64,000 nucleotides of DNA from Limnobacter parvus (GTDB lineage: Bacteria > Pseudomonadota > Gammaproteobacteria > Burkholderiales > Burkholderiaceae_B), in assembly GCF_024623725.1 (NCBI RefSeq), contig NZ_JANKHG010000001.1, forward strand, positions 310,001 through 374,000, read 5' to 3'. A program made the position numbers and the translations under genes. This document shows, in pieces, positions 8,763 to 17,878 of this stretch (position 1 is the first letter of the stretch; each line of letters starts with the position of its first letter). The notes beneath the pieces are model-generated. The model made no database searches. It was given only the letters and a program-made list of their open reading frames with translations, and was not told where the DNA came from.

Positions 8763-9938
8763 TTAACGTGCAGCCGTAACAGCACTTGGCTGAACAACCG
8801 GGTCTGTACCTGTGCCAGCATTGGCCCAAGCGTTTCTTGTGTATGTAATCACTGAAGCAATTTCAACATCGCTTAACTGCTTCCAAGCTGGCATGCCAGC
8901 ACCGATGCCGTTCAGCAAGATGCCAATTTGCGCATCTTGAGGACCAACAACCGACGGTGCTGCAACCAGGGTAGGGAATGCACCGGGGATGCCTTCACCT
9001 GTGGCTTGGTGACAAGCTGCACAGTTTGCGTTGTAGACCTGCTCGCCACGGGCGATCAAGTCGGCGGCCGCCCATTCTTTAGTGGGGTCGTCTTGCTTGG
9101 CTTTCATTTCTTCCAGCTTGGCTTGTACCCAAGTGGAATAGTTTTCTTCAGACATCACTTCCACAACAATGGGCATGTACGCGTGGTCTTTGCCACACAA
9201 TTCAGCACACTGACCGCGGTAAATGCCTTCTTCTTCAGCCTTGAACCAGGTGTCGCGAACAAAACCTGGAATCGCGTCTTGTTTCACGCCAAAGGCGGGA
9301 ATCATCCAGGCGTGAATCACGTCGTTCGCAGTGGTGACCACGCGCACTTTCTTGCCGACGGGTACAACCACGTGGTTGTCAACTTCCATCAGGTAGTTTT
9401 CACCACGTGCCACTGCCTGGCCTTCATGGTCGTCGATCTGGTCTCGAGGTGTCGCCAGGGTAGACAGGAAGGAAATGCCTTCGCCTTCACCAGCCAAATA
9501 CTCGTAACCCCATTTCCACTGATAACCCGTGGCCTTGATGGTCAGGTCGGCGTTGGAAGTGTCTTTCATTGCGACCACTGTTTTGGTTGCGGGCAAGGCC
9601 ATACCGATCACGATCAGGAAAGGCACGATGGTCCACGCAATTTCAACTTTCACGCTTTCGTGGAAGGAGGCTGACTTTGCACCCTTTGACTTGCGGTGCG
9701 CATAGATTGAGTAAAACATCACGCCGAATACGGCTACGAAAATAACCAGACAGATCACTAGCATCAACGTGTGCAAATCATAGATTTGACGCGCGATTTC
9801 GGTAACCGGCTCAACGAGGTTGTACTGCAGGGGCTGCCCAGAAACATTCTCGGCGAACGCAGCACCTCCAAAGGATGTCATCGCGATTGCGGCAGCAGAT
9901 GCTACTACTTTGCGAATACCCAAGGACGACTTCAACAT
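8763..9938 (-). CDS. ctaC: cytochrome c oxidase subunit II fused to cytochrome c
   Basis: 391 residues: signal peptide ending near AAFA, two membrane helices, a cupredoxin CuA domain, then a C-terminal class I cytochrome c. CuA ligands are seen in VIHAWMIP and in CAELCGKDHAYM. The added heme site is NCAACHQATGEG with the distal Met in GAGMPAWKQLSD. This is the caa3-like subunit II that takes electrons through its own heme. ATG at 9938 (MLKSSLGIRK) is preferred over the upstream in-frame start at 9968 because it gives a clean signal peptide. Confidence 0.95.
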   Translation of the reverse strand: MLKSSLGIRKVVASAAAIAMTSFGGAAFAENVSGQPLQYNLVEPVTEIARQIYDLHTLMLVICLVIFVAVFGVMFYSIYAHRKSKGAKSASFHESVKVEIAWTIVPFLIVIGMALPATKTVVAMKDTSNADLTIKATGYQWKWGYEYLAGEGEGISFLSTLATPRDQIDDHEGQAVARGENYLMEVDNHVVVPVGKKVRVVTTANDVIHAWMIPAFGVKQDAIPGFVRDTWFKAEEEGIYRGQCAELCGKDHAYMPIVVEVMSEENYSTWVQAKLEEMKAKQDDPTKEWAAADLIARGEQVYNANCAACHQATGEGIPGAFPTLVAAPSVVGPQDAQIGILLNGIGAGMPAWKQLSDVEIASVITYTRNAWANAGTGTDPVVQPSAVTAAR

Positions 9939-9987
9939 GGCGATCCTCAATCTCAAAAAAAATATCAAACTGGTGGAAGCGACAGCC

Positions 9988-10515
9988 CTAAACGGGACAT
10001 GTTGCCCTTGCCAACGCCGCTTTCAATTCACGGTGCAACGCTGACTTGTCTTTCTCGGCAATAAACTTGCCTATTTTCACTTGTTGCCCCCTGTGACTAA
10101 ACAGCAAGGGCGCTTTGTATTTACCGTTGTAACTTAACTTCGCCCACTGGGGAGTCCATTTCAGCTGGGTTAGCTTTGCGCCATCTGCCATCACCAGAAC
10201 AAGCTGATTGGGTTGCAACTCGATCATTTCGTAGTCTGCCGCATGCCTTGCGTAGACTACAAAGGCCGTACCCACCAAAAACAATTCCAAGCCTGCAAAG
10301 GGAAGCACAATCCAGAAGCCTGCCAGCAAAAAGCCGGTTGCAATCACGAGAGTGATTGCACACAGGCTTAAATACCAATGCAAAAGCTGCTTGGGAGTCA
10401 GCGAACAATTCCGCCTGAAAACCCACGTTTTGCTTTGCGGTTCGCTTGCCTGACCCGCACCCAATGCATCAACAGGCTCGCCTGCAGAACTTGAACTTTC
10501 TGGAATCATGCCCAT
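9988..10515 (-). CDS. DUF2244 membrane protein
   Basis: 175 residues. Two adjacent membrane helices (about 45-85) form the DUF2244 core, with RRNCSLTPKQLLHWY before them and GFWIVLPFAGLELFLVG across the pair. A soluble C-terminal half follows. DUF2244 genes commonly precede ctaC; function unknown. This is the first gene of the leftward oxidase cluster, 49 bases ahead of ctaC, with a TTGCTT-N18-TATAAT promoter upstream. Confidence 0.82.
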   Translation of the reverse strand: MGMIPESSSSAGEPVDALGAGQASEPQSKTWVFRRNCSLTPKQLLHWYLSLCAITLVIATGFLLAGFWIVLPFAGLELFLVGTAFVVYARHAADYEMIELQPNQLVLVMADGAKLTQLKWTPQWAKLSYNGKYKAPLLFSHRGQQVKIGKFIAEKDKSALHRELKAALARATCPV

Positions 10516-10580
10516 TTACCTCTCAGAGAGCATTCATTCAGACCCAACCCACACCCAAAAGAGTGCATCGAAACCTTCGA

Positions 10581-10610
10581 ATTATAGGCTCAAGGCCAAG
10601 ACGCAAGCAA
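10581..10610 (-). promoter_or_regulatory. candidate sigma-70 promoter of the oxidase cluster
   Basis: On the minus strand TTGCTT (10605-10610) and a perfect TATAAT (10581-10586) are 18 bases apart. They point left and end about 65 bases before the DUF2244 start. The remaining 10516-10694 gap shows no gene. Confidence 0.6.
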
Positions 10611-10694
10611 TATGACAGGTGCAATCAAACCCTGATTTCCCCGAAATAAGTTGAAAACAATGCGCTACATTTGAAAATGCTGCGCAGCACAACG

Positions 10695-11609
10695 TTATTT
10701 CGGCCCTTTGCGACCCTTTATGTCTGTGATTTTCACGGTGGCCACATCGATTTTTGTTTTTCGTTTTACTTTCCAGGCATGGCCGTAGACTAGTTCAAGC
10801 GTCAGCGAAATGCGGCCTGTTTCAGAATTACGTAAATTTTCAAGCTGCTGCACAGCGCGCACGTGGCGCCCCGGCGTTAGCAGGCTCGTATTTCTAGCCA
10901 TCAAGTTGTTGCCCACCAAAGCGCGCCAGTCGGCCAACAGCTTCTCCGCGGTGGTGTAGGTCAGGGTGAGCTTTTCCATTTCCATGACGGGATCGGAAAA
11001 ACCCTGCTTGCTCATCAAGTCGCCGATGTCGTGCATGTCGGCGAAATCGGGGAAGGTTTCACCCAAGGCTTGCGCAAAGCCGTGCAACTCGCGGGCAGTG
11101 TCTGGCCCAAAACAGCTGAAAAACACACCGCCTTCAGGTTTAAGCACGCGCAGCCATTCGGCCATTTGCTGAGCTGGGTCCTCAATGGCATGCAACCAAA
11201 GCGGCGACCATACCATGGCCTGGCTTTCATTGGCCAAAGGCAATACACCATTGATGGGCAGCTGTGTGGCTGCCTGCGATTTCGGCAATGCACTGCGCCC
11301 CGGCCACAGCTTGGCAAGAAAAGATGCAGCGGCTTTGTCGACTTCCGCCGCGGGCAGATCGATGGCCTGCGGGGCAAACACAGTGAATTCGCGACCTGTA
11401 AACAGCTGCTTCACACTGCCAAGCGCGCCAGGGTGTAACCAGCCTTGGTGCACCAGGCCTCCCTCGACTGGGCGCATGATCTGCGCTCGGTCCACCATGC
11501 GCTTGTTGACCTCTTCGAGAATGAAAGGCAGCGGCGCGCGCGCACGCTTTTGCCACTGGGCAGCAAGCGCGACATTTGAACGGGGATGTTTCCAGAACTG
11601 CAAGGACAT
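10695..11609 (-). CDS. BioC-like methyltransferase with degenerate SAM-binding motif
   Basis: 304 residues. The C-terminal two thirds look like a class I methyltransferase of the BioC type: VWSPLWLHAIEDPAQ, EWLRVLKPEGGVFFSCFG, DMHDIGDLMSKQGFSDPV. The N-terminal strand that should carry the glycine-rich SAM motif (GxGxG) instead reads LVHQGWLHPGALG (about 52-64), so cofactor binding is doubtful. Homologues sit next to comF in Burkholderiales. The ATG at 11609 is 1 base from the divergent comF GTG at 11611; upstream in-frame starts at 11624 (ATG) and 11633 (TTG) are possible, none with a good ribosome binding site. Confidence 0.7.
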   Translation of the reverse strand: MSLQFWKHPRSNVALAAQWQKRARAPLPFILEEVNKRMVDRAQIMRPVEGGLVHQGWLHPGALGSVKQLFTGREFTVFAPQAIDLPAAEVDKAAASFLAKLWPGRSALPKSQAATQLPINGVLPLANESQAMVWSPLWLHAIEDPAQQMAEWLRVLKPEGGVFFSCFGPDTARELHGFAQALGETFPDFADMHDIGDLMSKQGFSDPVMEMEKLTLTYTTAEKLLADWRALVGNNLMARNTSLLTPGRHVRAVQQLENLRNSETGRISLTLELVYGHAWKVKRKTKIDVATVKITDIKGRKGPK

Positions 11610-11610
11610 T

Positions 11611-12411
11611 GTGAGCAAGACCATTTCAAACAAATTAGCAGGCAGCCCATTCTATCGAAGTTGTTGGCAGGTAAGTGACGCATTGTTCAATGCGGCGCTG
11701 CCCAGGCGTTGCGCGGCTTGCCAAGGTGGGCTCAATAACCCCTATTTACACCCGCTGGGGCGCCATGTGTGCAACCATTGCCTTTTGCTGATTGAAAACA
11801 CACCCAAGGTACGATGCGAAACCTGCGCACTGACATTGGGCCCGCGATTGCAGGCTTTTGGCTGGACCCACTGCCGACATTGCCGGGCTGCACTGCAGGA
11901 ACCCAATGCACGCTTGCATGATTGCGTGGTGTGCTGTGACTATGTACCGCCTTTTGACCAGTGGATTGCACAGTTGAAGTATGGCAAGGCCCACGGTTTG
12001 TCGAAATTTCTAGGGCTGTGGTTGGGCATGGCCGCCTTGCGGGCCAGCGCCCCTTTGCCTGATTTGCTGATTCCGGTGCCAAGCAGCCGCGAAAAATCAA
12101 GACAGCGGGGCTATAATCAAGCCGCGCTGATTGCCCGGCACGCTGGTAAGTACATTCAGCGCCCTGTTCAAACCGACTGGCTAATCAAAATTAAAGAGGC
12201 TGGCGCGCAAGCCGAACTGGGCAGGGCCGAGCGATTAAGCAATCTGGAAAACGCCTTCATTGCCACGCGCCCTATTCCACACGGCCTGCGGATTGGCCTT
12301 GTGGACGATGTAATTACCACTGGCGCCACCCTTGAAAGTTGCGTTCAAGCGCTTGAGAAAGCGGGCGCAAAATCGATTGTCACCATGGCTGTTTGCAGGA
12401 CCCCAGAATGA
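11611..12411 (+). CDS. comF: ComF family phosphoribosyltransferase-like protein
   Basis: 266 residues. The N-terminal zinc-ribbon cysteines are present: CAACQGG, CNHC, CETC, CRHC. The C-terminal phosphoribosyltransferase fold has the PRPP loop [14 protein letters not shown] and the segment [16 protein letters not shown]. ComF acts in DNA uptake in naturally competent bacteria and has related roles in other Proteobacteria. GTG at 11611 with AAGGA four bases upstream is the chosen start; the longer frame from 11185 is antisense to the methyltransferase. It overlaps trmL as ATGA. Confidence 0.88.
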   Translation: MSKTISNKLAGSPFYRSCWQVSDALFNAALPRRCAACQGGLNNPYLHPLGRHVCNHCLLLIENTPKVRCETCALTLGPRLQAFGWTHCRHCRAALQEPNARLHDCVVCCDYVPPFDQWIAQLKYGKAHGLSKFLGLWLGMAALRASAPLPDLLIPVPSSREKSRQRGYNQAALIARHAGKYIQRPVQTDWLIKIKEAGAQAELGRAERLSNLENAFIATRPIPHGLRIGLVDDVITTGATLESCVQALEKAGAKSIVTMAVCRTPE

Positions 12412-12878
12412 TCCACGTAGTTTTGGTTGAACCAGAAATTCCGCCCAACACGGGCAATATTATTCGCTTGTGCGCCAACACGGGCGTGCAGTTACATTTA
12501 ATCGAGCCGCTGGGTTTCCCATTGGAAGACGCGCGCATGCGCCGCGCCGGACTCGATTACCATGAATTTGCGAACATGAAAGTGCATGCCGACTGGCAAA
12601 CATTTCTGGACACATGCCAACCCGACCGCAACCGATGCTTTGCCATGACCACCAAAGGGAAGAACTCGCCGTTTGAAGTGCAGTTTAAAGCAGGTGATTT
12701 TTTGATGTTTGGCAGCGAAACACGCGGACTTTCCGAAGGTGTTCGGAACTGGTTCGAACGCGACAACTGGTTGCGATTGCCCATGCGGCCCGAGAGCAGG
12801 TCGCTGAATTTGTCGAATTCGGTGGCTGTTGTGGTGTATGAGGCGTGGCGGCAATTGGGATTTGACGGCGGAAATTAA
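12408..12878 (+). CDS. trmL: tRNA (cytidine/uridine 34-2'-O)-methyltransferase TrmL
   Basis: 156-residue SPOUT (trefoil knot) enzyme that 2'-O-methylates the wobble base of certain leucine tRNAs. Signatures: [19 protein letters not shown] at the N terminus, [13 protein letters not shown], and the knot [19 protein letters not shown]. It starts at the ATG that overlaps the comF stop, so the two are translationally coupled. No terminator is seen behind it; the palindromic element begins 20 bases after the stop. Confidence 0.95.
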   Translation: MIHVVLVEPEIPPNTGNIIRLCANTGVQLHLIEPLGFPLEDARMRRAGLDYHEFANMKVHADWQTFLDTCQPDRNRCFAMTTKGKNSPFEVQFKAGDFLMFGSETRGLSEGVRNWFERDNWLRLPMRPESRSLNLSNSVAVVVYEAWRQLGFDGGN

Positions 12879-12897
12879 GCCAGCGCGAGTTATACGC

Positions 12898-13299
12898 CCA
12901 ATCGGCGCGAGTCCCAATACTTCGCCTGAAAACCTGTATTTCCCTTTTTGAAGTTCACACTGACTCATCTTTCTCGACAAAACAGATGGTCGAGAAAGAT
13001 GTCGGCCTTTGGCCGACCGTGGCATGTGAATTCAAACGGGCAGGTTTTCTTCAAGGCGAAGCGATTGGGATCTCGCTGCCGATTGGTCTTGAACCAGACC
13101 AGTGATTGATCACGCGGGAGCCTGCTCAGCCAGCCGGCAGTGGGTTTGCTTGTTCTGCGCTTCAAGAAAACCGCCCCGTTTGAATTCAACCGCAGCGTTC
13201 GGCCAACGGCCGATACAAAATTCGGCCGTTTCTTTTGCCGAATTTTGTAAGCCAGGATGAATTTCAAAAAGGGATTAGGCGGTTTTCAGTGCGGGACAA
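12898..13299. repeat. composite palindromic interspersed element, copy A
   Basis: This fills the 508-base gap between trmL and gpsA. It consists of two palindromic units. Unit 1 (12898-13086) has a left arm with the core CGGCGCGAGTCCCAAT and an inverted, diverged copy of that arm at 13019-13086. These enclose a 13-bp hairpin (12966-12978/12989-13001) and GTCGGCC-ttt-GGCCGAC (13001-13017). Unit 2 (13150-13299) has right-type arms at 13150-13195 and, inverted, 13250-13299. These enclose TCGGCC-aac-GGCCGA (13199-13213) and a second 13-bp hairpin (13214-13226/13237-13249). Copy B at 63704 joins one left arm to one right arm. No coding sequence is evident, and 13300-13386 shows nothing else. Confidence 0.85.
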
Positions 13300-13386
13300 A
13301 CAACCCGCGGCGGGTCGGCAATAGCGCAAATGTAGAGCTGGTAACAACGCAAACGACGAGTTGGCGCCAGCGCGAACGCCGAGTGG

Positions 13387-14400
13387 CTATTCCGCTTCTT
13401 CCGACCGCGCTTCCCGCGCCAGCAACCGCAAAACGCCCTCGCCTGGGCTTACCCCTTCAAACAACACGGCATTCACCGCTGCAGTAATTGGCATGTCCAC
13501 ACCCAGCTTGGCGGCAAGTTCTTTCACCACAGGCGCGCACTTCACGCCTTCCGCCACCTGCCCAAGCTCTTTCAAAATGGTGTCCAGCGACTTGCCCTGG
13601 GCCAGCATCAAACCAACCCGGCGGTTTCTGGACAAATCGCCTGTGCAAGTCAAAATAAGATCACCAAAACCCGAAAGCCCATTCAAGGTTTCAGCCTGCG
13701 CGCCCAATGCCACGGCTAGGCGTTTAATTTCCGCCATGCCACGGGTTATCAGCGCAGCACGTGCGTTCAGGCCCAACTGCAAACCATCGCAAATACCTGT
13801 GGCCACGGCCATGATGTTTTTTACAGCCCCGCCGACTTCTGCACCAACAAGATCATCAAGTTCATACACCCGCAACGCAGCATGGTGCGCGGCCTGAACC
13901 ATGGCCTGACGGGTGGGCTCATCGGCTGACGCGGCGGTCAGTGCACAGGGCAAACCTCGCGCCACTTCAGCCGCAAACGATGGGCCCGTAAGCGCACCGC
14001 CGTATGGCTTGCCGAGCACTTCTTCAACCACTTGATGCGGCATTAAACCCGTGCCCACCTCAAAACCTTTGCACAGCCACACCAGCGGGGGCCATTGCTC
14101 GATGGGAGCAATTTGCAGCAGATGCTCAAGGGTTTGACGCAATGCGCCCATTGGGGTGCCGAGCACCCAAAGGGCTGCGGAGTTATCCAAAGAATGTCGA
14201 GCTGCAAGGCTGAAATCGCCTTGCACTTTTAAGCTGGGGTGTAGTTTGATGCCCGCCAAATATCGCGGGTTTTCTCGGTGACCGGCAATTGATTCCAGCA
14301 CCGAAGGGTCTCGACCCCACAACACCACATCGTGGGCAAACGACATGTGGGCTGCCACAGCGGTGCCCCACGCCCCCGCCCCAAACACGGTGATGTTCAT
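13387..14400 (-). CDS. gpsA: glycerol-3-phosphate dehydrogenase [NAD(P)+]
   Basis: 337 residues. It reduces dihydroxyacetone phosphate to sn-glycerol 3-phosphate for phospholipid synthesis. The N-terminal Rossmann motif is FGAGAWGTAVA; the catalytic region is EVGGAVKNIMAVATGI with the active Lys; GLSGFGDLILTCTG is also a family block. ATG at 14400 is chosen over TTG at 14412 because the Rossmann strand begins there. It follows secB by 12 bases in the leftward rhodanese-grxC-secB-gpsA operon, the usual proteobacterial order. Confidence 0.96.
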   Translation of the reverse strand: MNITVFGAGAWGTAVAAHMSFAHDVVLWGRDPSVLESIAGHRENPRYLAGIKLHPSLKVQGDFSLAARHSLDNSAALWVLGTPMGALRQTLEHLLQIAPIEQWPPLVWLCKGFEVGTGLMPHQVVEEVLGKPYGGALTGPSFAAEVARGLPCALTAASADEPTRQAMVQAAHHAALRVYELDDLVGAEVGGAVKNIMAVATGICDGLQLGLNARAALITRGMAEIKRLAVALGAQAETLNGLSGFGDLILTCTGDLSRNRRVGLMLAQGKSLDTILKELGQVAEGVKCAPVVKELAAKLGVDMPITAAVNAVLFEGVSPGEGVLRLLAREARSEEAE

Positions 14401-14412
14401 GCGCGCCACCAA

Positions 14413-14901
14413 TTAAGCGGTGGTAATAATGCCAGAACCGTTCTGCTTGCTTGCAGCAGCCTGCTGTTCTTGCGCAGCCGCCAAGCGCTGCTGATAGAAC
14501 TGCTCAAAATTAATGTCGGACAAATGCACGGGGGGGAAGCCTGTGCGGGTAATCAAATCAGCCACATTCGCACGCAGGTAGGGGTAGATCATGTTGGGGC
14601 ACAAAATACCCAACAATGGATCGAACTGCTCTTCGGGCACATTGGAGATTTCGAAAATGCCAGCTTGTTTGCATTCCACAAGAAAAGCAACTTTGTCGTC
14701 GATTTTCGCAGTCACGGTCACGGTGACTTCCGACTCAAAAATATTCTCAGCCAGACGTTGTGCACCAACATCCACGGCCACTTCAATTTTCGGCGCGTTC
14801 TTTTCAAGAAAAATTTGGGGTGCATTGGGCAGTTCAAGCGAAGCGTCTTTGATGTACACGCGCTGCATTTGAAACACGGCTTCTGAATTCTGTTCGGCCA
14901 T
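14413..14901 (-). CDS. secB: protein-export chaperone SecB
   Basis: 162 residues, the usual size of the tetrameric chaperone that holds preproteins unfolded for SecA. Family segments: [66 protein letters not shown], given here as short blocks of a continuous match from about 8 to 140. The tail is Gln/Ala rich. It is flanked by grxC and gpsA, as in other Proteobacteria. Confidence 0.97.
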   Translation of the reverse strand: MAEQNSEAVFQMQRVYIKDASLELPNAPQIFLEKNAPKIEVAVDVGAQRLAENIFESEVTVTVTAKIDDKVAFLVECKQAGIFEISNVPEEQFDPLLGILCPNMIYPYLRANVADLITRTGFPPVHLSDINFEQFYQQRLAAAQEQQAAASKQNGSGIITTA

Positions 14902-14941
14902 TTGCTGGCTCCTATTGAATGAATGAAAAAATGCGGGATGC

Positions 14942-15217
14942 TTAACTGGCTTGACCCAGCAATTCCAACAGCTTACCAGCCCGATCTAAATCGAAGAGGT
15001 CATCGCAACCACCAACATGGGTGCTGCCGATGTAAATTTGAGGCACGGTGCGGCGGCCGGTTTCGGCCATCATCTTTTCTTTTTGAGAAGGGTCCAGATC
15101 TACACGAATCTTCTCGATGTTTTGCACTCCGCGCTCGCCCAGCAGGCGTTCGGCGCGCACGCAAAATGGGCACACCGCACTGGTGTACATGCGAACAGGG
15201 GCTTTGACATTGCTCAT
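14942..15217 (-). CDS. grxC: glutaredoxin 3
   Basis: 91-residue thiol oxidoreductase. Active site [11 protein letters not shown] (CPFC), glutathione-binding TVPQIYIG and GGCDDLFDL. The frame opens further upstream to 15352, but that segment is antisense to the rhodanese gene; ATG at 15217 gives the normal family size. It lies between the rhodanese and secB genes in the same leftward operon. Confidence 0.95.
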   Translation of the reverse strand: MSNVKAPVRMYTSAVCPFCVRAERLLGERGVQNIEKIRVDLDPSQKEKMMAETGRRTVPQIYIGSTHVGGCDDLFDLDRAGKLLELLGQAS

Positions 15218-15242
15218 TACGACTCCTTTACCGCTTATTTGG

Positions 15243-15728
15243 TTACTGCTTGTTCGGTGATTGCTTGGCGGGCTTGGGTGCGCGGGGCTTTGCAGGCGCA
15301 GCCTCACCCGCCTCCACCTTCTTGACGGGCATTCCAGCTTCTTTCCATGCATTTAGGCCGCCATCGAGCACGAATACTTCCGTGTAGCCCGCTGCTTTCA
15401 GCACAGTGGCTGCAGCACCTGAACGTGCGCCAGTTTGGCACAACACGATTAGTGGCGTTTCTTTGGTTTTCGCCAGGGTATTGGCTTTGTCTTTAAGTTC
15501 CTTGATGGCAATGCGCTTGGCATTGGGCACCACGCCGGAATTGTTGACGAAATCATCTTCCCGGATGTCGATCAGCACTGCCTTCTTTTGGTTGATCATA
15601 AGCGTGGCCTGGGGCACGGTGACGCGCGTACCGCCACCTTTGGTCAACACGGGCCAAATCAACATGAGGCCAGAACCGACGGCCAAGGCGATGAGCCAGC
15701 TGTTTTGAATCAGAAATTCCTGCGACAT
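15243..15728 (-). CDS. membrane-anchored rhodanese-like protein
   Basis: 161 residues: an N-terminal membrane helix (about 12-30), one rhodanese domain and a Lys/Pro/Ala-rich tail. The active loop LCQTGARSGAA carries the sulfur-accepting Cys, and VFVLDGGLNAWKEAG is the usual end of the fold. This corresponds to the YibN-type gene found ahead of grxC-secB in many Proteobacteria. It is first in that operon; a minus-strand TATAAT lies at 15764-15769. Confidence 0.9.
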   Translation of the reverse strand: MSQEFLIQNSWLIALAVGSGLMLIWPVLTKGGGTRVTVPQATLMINQKKAVLIDIREDDFVNNSGVVPNAKRIAIKELKDKANTLAKTKETPLIVLCQTGARSGAAATVLKAAGYTEVFVLDGGLNAWKEAGMPVKKVEAGEAAPAKPRAPKPAKQSPNKQ

Positions 15729-15763
15729 AAATCCTGCAATAAGTGGGTCTTGATGGGCCGACC

Positions 15764-15769
15764 ATTATA
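15764..15769 (-). promoter_or_regulatory. candidate -10 element for the rhodanese-grxC-secB-gpsA operon
   Basis: A perfect TATAAT reads leftward 36 bases before the rhodanese start. No convincing -35 hexamer was found at 16-18 bases, so this rests on the -10 box alone. Confidence 0.4.
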
Positions 15770-15833
15770 TCCCCTTGAATCGAGGCTAAAATGGAGGTTT
15801 GCCTAATTAGACAGCAACTTAAAGGCCACAAAC

Positions 15834-16580
15834 ATGTACAAACTTGTATTAATGCGCCACGGCGAGAGCCAATGGAACCTGGAAAACCGCTTCACCGGCT
15901 GGGCCGATGTGGACTTGACCGAAAAGGGTCGCGAAGAAGCACGAAAGGCTGGCGATTTGCTGAAAGCCGAGGGCTACAGCTTTGACGTGGCGTACACGTC
16001 GGTATTGAAACGCGCCATCCGCACACTGTGGATTGCACTGGACCAAATGGACCAAATGTGGCTGCCCGTGGTGCACGCGTGGCGCTTGAACGAACGTCAC
16101 TATGGTGACTTGCAGGGTTTAAACAAATCTGAAACTGCAGCCAAGTTTGGTGAAGAACAGGTGTTGATTTGGCGCCGCGCCTACGCGATTGCGCCCAACC
16201 CCTTGAAAATCGATGACCCCCGCTTTGCGGGCAACGACCCACGCTATGCGCGCCTTAAGCCTGAAGAAATACCGCTGACTGAATGCTTGAAAGACACGGT
16301 TGACCGAGTGATTCCCTTGTGGAAAGAAGGCATTGCCCCCGCAATCAAGGCAGGCAAGAAAGTCATGATTGCAGCGCACGGCAATTCCTTGCGTGCACTG
16401 ATCAAGTACTTGGACAACCTGAGTGAAGAAGACATTCTGAAGGTAAACATTCCGACCGCACGCCCTTTGGTGTACGAGCTGGACGAAAATCTAAAGCCGA
16501 TTCGCAATTATTACCTGGGCGATCAGGCCGAGATTGAAGCAGCCATGGCTGCCGTTAAAAACCAAGGCAAGGCCAAGTAA
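15834..16580 (+). CDS. gpmA: 2,3-bisphosphoglycerate-dependent phosphoglycerate mutase
   Basis: 248 residues; interconverts 3- and 2-phosphoglycerate in glycolysis and gluconeogenesis. The phosphohistidine motif [10 protein letters not shown] is at the N terminus, followed by [15 protein letters not shown]. The second catalytic His is in [15 protein letters not shown], and the family block [15 protein letters not shown] is intact. It is divergent from the rhodanese operon and followed 6 bases later by the envC-like gene. Confidence 0.97.
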   Translation: MYKLVLMRHGESQWNLENRFTGWADVDLTEKGREEARKAGDLLKAEGYSFDVAYTSVLKRAIRTLWIALDQMDQMWLPVVHAWRLNERHYGDLQGLNKSETAAKFGEEQVLIWRRAYAIAPNPLKIDDPRFAGNDPRYARLKPEEIPLTECLKDTVDRVIPLWKEGIAPAIKAGKKVMIAAHGNSLRALIKYLDNLSEEDILKVNIPTARPLVYELDENLKPIRNYYLGDQAEIEAAMAAVKNQGKAK

Positions 16581-16586
16581 GCCCCA

Positions 16587-17873
16587 GTGAGCAACCTATC
16601 GAGTTTGAACTACCGAGCCAGCAACATTCTTGTGGTGTTGCTGGCAAGTATTGCCTTGGCTGCGCCGGTTTCCACGACTGCGCAAACAGGGGTGCGGGAC
16701 CCCGCTGGCGTGAAGCAAGAACGCGATGAGGTACGCCGCAAACTGGATGCATTGAAAAAGGAAATCAATGAAACCAGTGGCGAGAAAAAGCAGGCTGCCC
16801 AAGCGCTGACTTTGCTGGAACAGCGGCTGGACAAAACACAAACACGGCTGGACGCGCTGGACAAAGACCGCGATGGACTGGAAAGCGACATTAAAAAGTT
16901 GAGTGCAGAAGAAGCCGAAGTGCAGCGCAGCTTGGAAAGCACGCAGGCCCGCTTGGCTGAGGTGATGCGCAACCAATATCGGCGGGTTGAAGTGAACCCC
17001 ACGCAGGCCTGGCTGGCGGGCAAATCGGCCAGCGAAGCCGCGCGAGAAAGCTATTGGTATGAACGAATTTCCGCCGCGGAGCGCGATTTGGCGGCAAAAC
17101 AAGCCACACAGGCCCGCGAGCTACAAGCCATTCGGCTTGGCCTTGAGAAAAAACAGGAAAAGCTTGAGAGCACGATTGCGGAGCAGAGCAAAAGTCGGCG
17201 TGAGTTGGTGGCCCAGCGCGAAGAGCGAAATCAGTTAATTGCCGACCTGAATTCCAAACTGAAAAACCAGGAACTGGAACGCACCAGGCTGCAACGCGAT
17301 GAAAAACGCCTGAGCAATGTGATTACAGAATTGGCCAAAGCCATTGAGGAAGCCAAGCGCCGACAGGCTTTGGCCGCCCAGCAGCAAAAGCAGGCTGGCA
17401 AGAGCAGTGGGGGCAAGGAACCCAGCAAACCGGAATACACTGCGCCACCGCCCATGCCCAGTACGGGGGAGTTCGCAAAACTGAAAGGTCGCCTGGTTTT
17501 GCCTGTCCAGGGCACTGTGGCGGGTCAGTTTGGCAAAACGCGATCCAAGGATGGTCAAGGCCCTTCATGGAAAGGAATTTTCATTGCAACCGAGGCTGGG
17601 CAAGGTGTTCGAGCCGTTGGTGCAGGTCGTGTTGTTTTTGCTGAATGGCTTCGAGGCTTTGGTGAAATCGTGATTATTGACCACGGCGACCAATTTCTGA
17701 GCGTGTATGGCAACAATGGTAAATTAATGAAAAGATCTGGAGATTCCGTGAAACCGGGTGACACCATTGCGGAAACTGGCAACAGCAGTGGTAATCTTGA
17801 TACTGGTTTATACTTTGAACTAAGGCATCAGGGACAACCCTTCGATCCTATTTCGTGGACCAAAGGTCAGTAG
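16587..17873 (+). CDS. envC: EnvC-like murein hydrolase activator (coiled coil plus degenerate LytM)
   Basis: 428 residues starting at GTG: signal peptide, long coiled coil (about 35-270), low-complexity linker, and a C-terminal M23/LytM domain. The zinc ligands of active M23 peptidases are not kept: the first H-x3-D region reads WKGIFI and the H-x-H regions read YGNN and LYFEL. This matches the EnvC group, which activates septal amidases rather than cutting peptidoglycan itself. It sits between gpmA and ctpA, a common betaproteobacterial arrangement, 5 bases before ctpA. Confidence 0.88.
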   Translation: MSNLSSLNYRASNILVVLLASIALAAPVSTTAQTGVRDPAGVKQERDEVRRKLDALKKEINETSGEKKQAAQALTLLEQRLDKTQTRLDALDKDRDGLESDIKKLSAEEAEVQRSLESTQARLAEVMRNQYRRVEVNPTQAWLAGKSASEAARESYWYERISAAERDLAAKQATQARELQAIRLGLEKKQEKLESTIAEQSKSRRELVAQREERNQLIADLNSKLKNQELERTRLQRDEKRLSNVITELAKAIEEAKRRQALAAQQQKQAGKSSGGKEPSKPEYTAPPPMPSTGEFAKLKGRLVLPVQGTVAGQFGKTRSKDGQGPSWKGIFIATEAGQGVRAVGAGRVVFAEWLRGFGEIVIIDHGDQFLSVYGNNGKLMKRSGDSVKPGDTIAETGNSSGNLDTGLYFELRHQGQPFDPISWTKGQ

Positions 17874-17878
17874 GAATT

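Noticed and set aside
12898-13299. CRISPR array or integron attC cluster
   Set aside because: There are no short direct repeats with unique spacers and no integrase or cas gene; the symmetry is palindromic with variable stems.
16587-17873. EnvC-like protein as an active endopeptidase
   Set aside because: The HxxxD and HxH zinc ligands of M23 enzymes are not present, in line with the activator role of EnvC.
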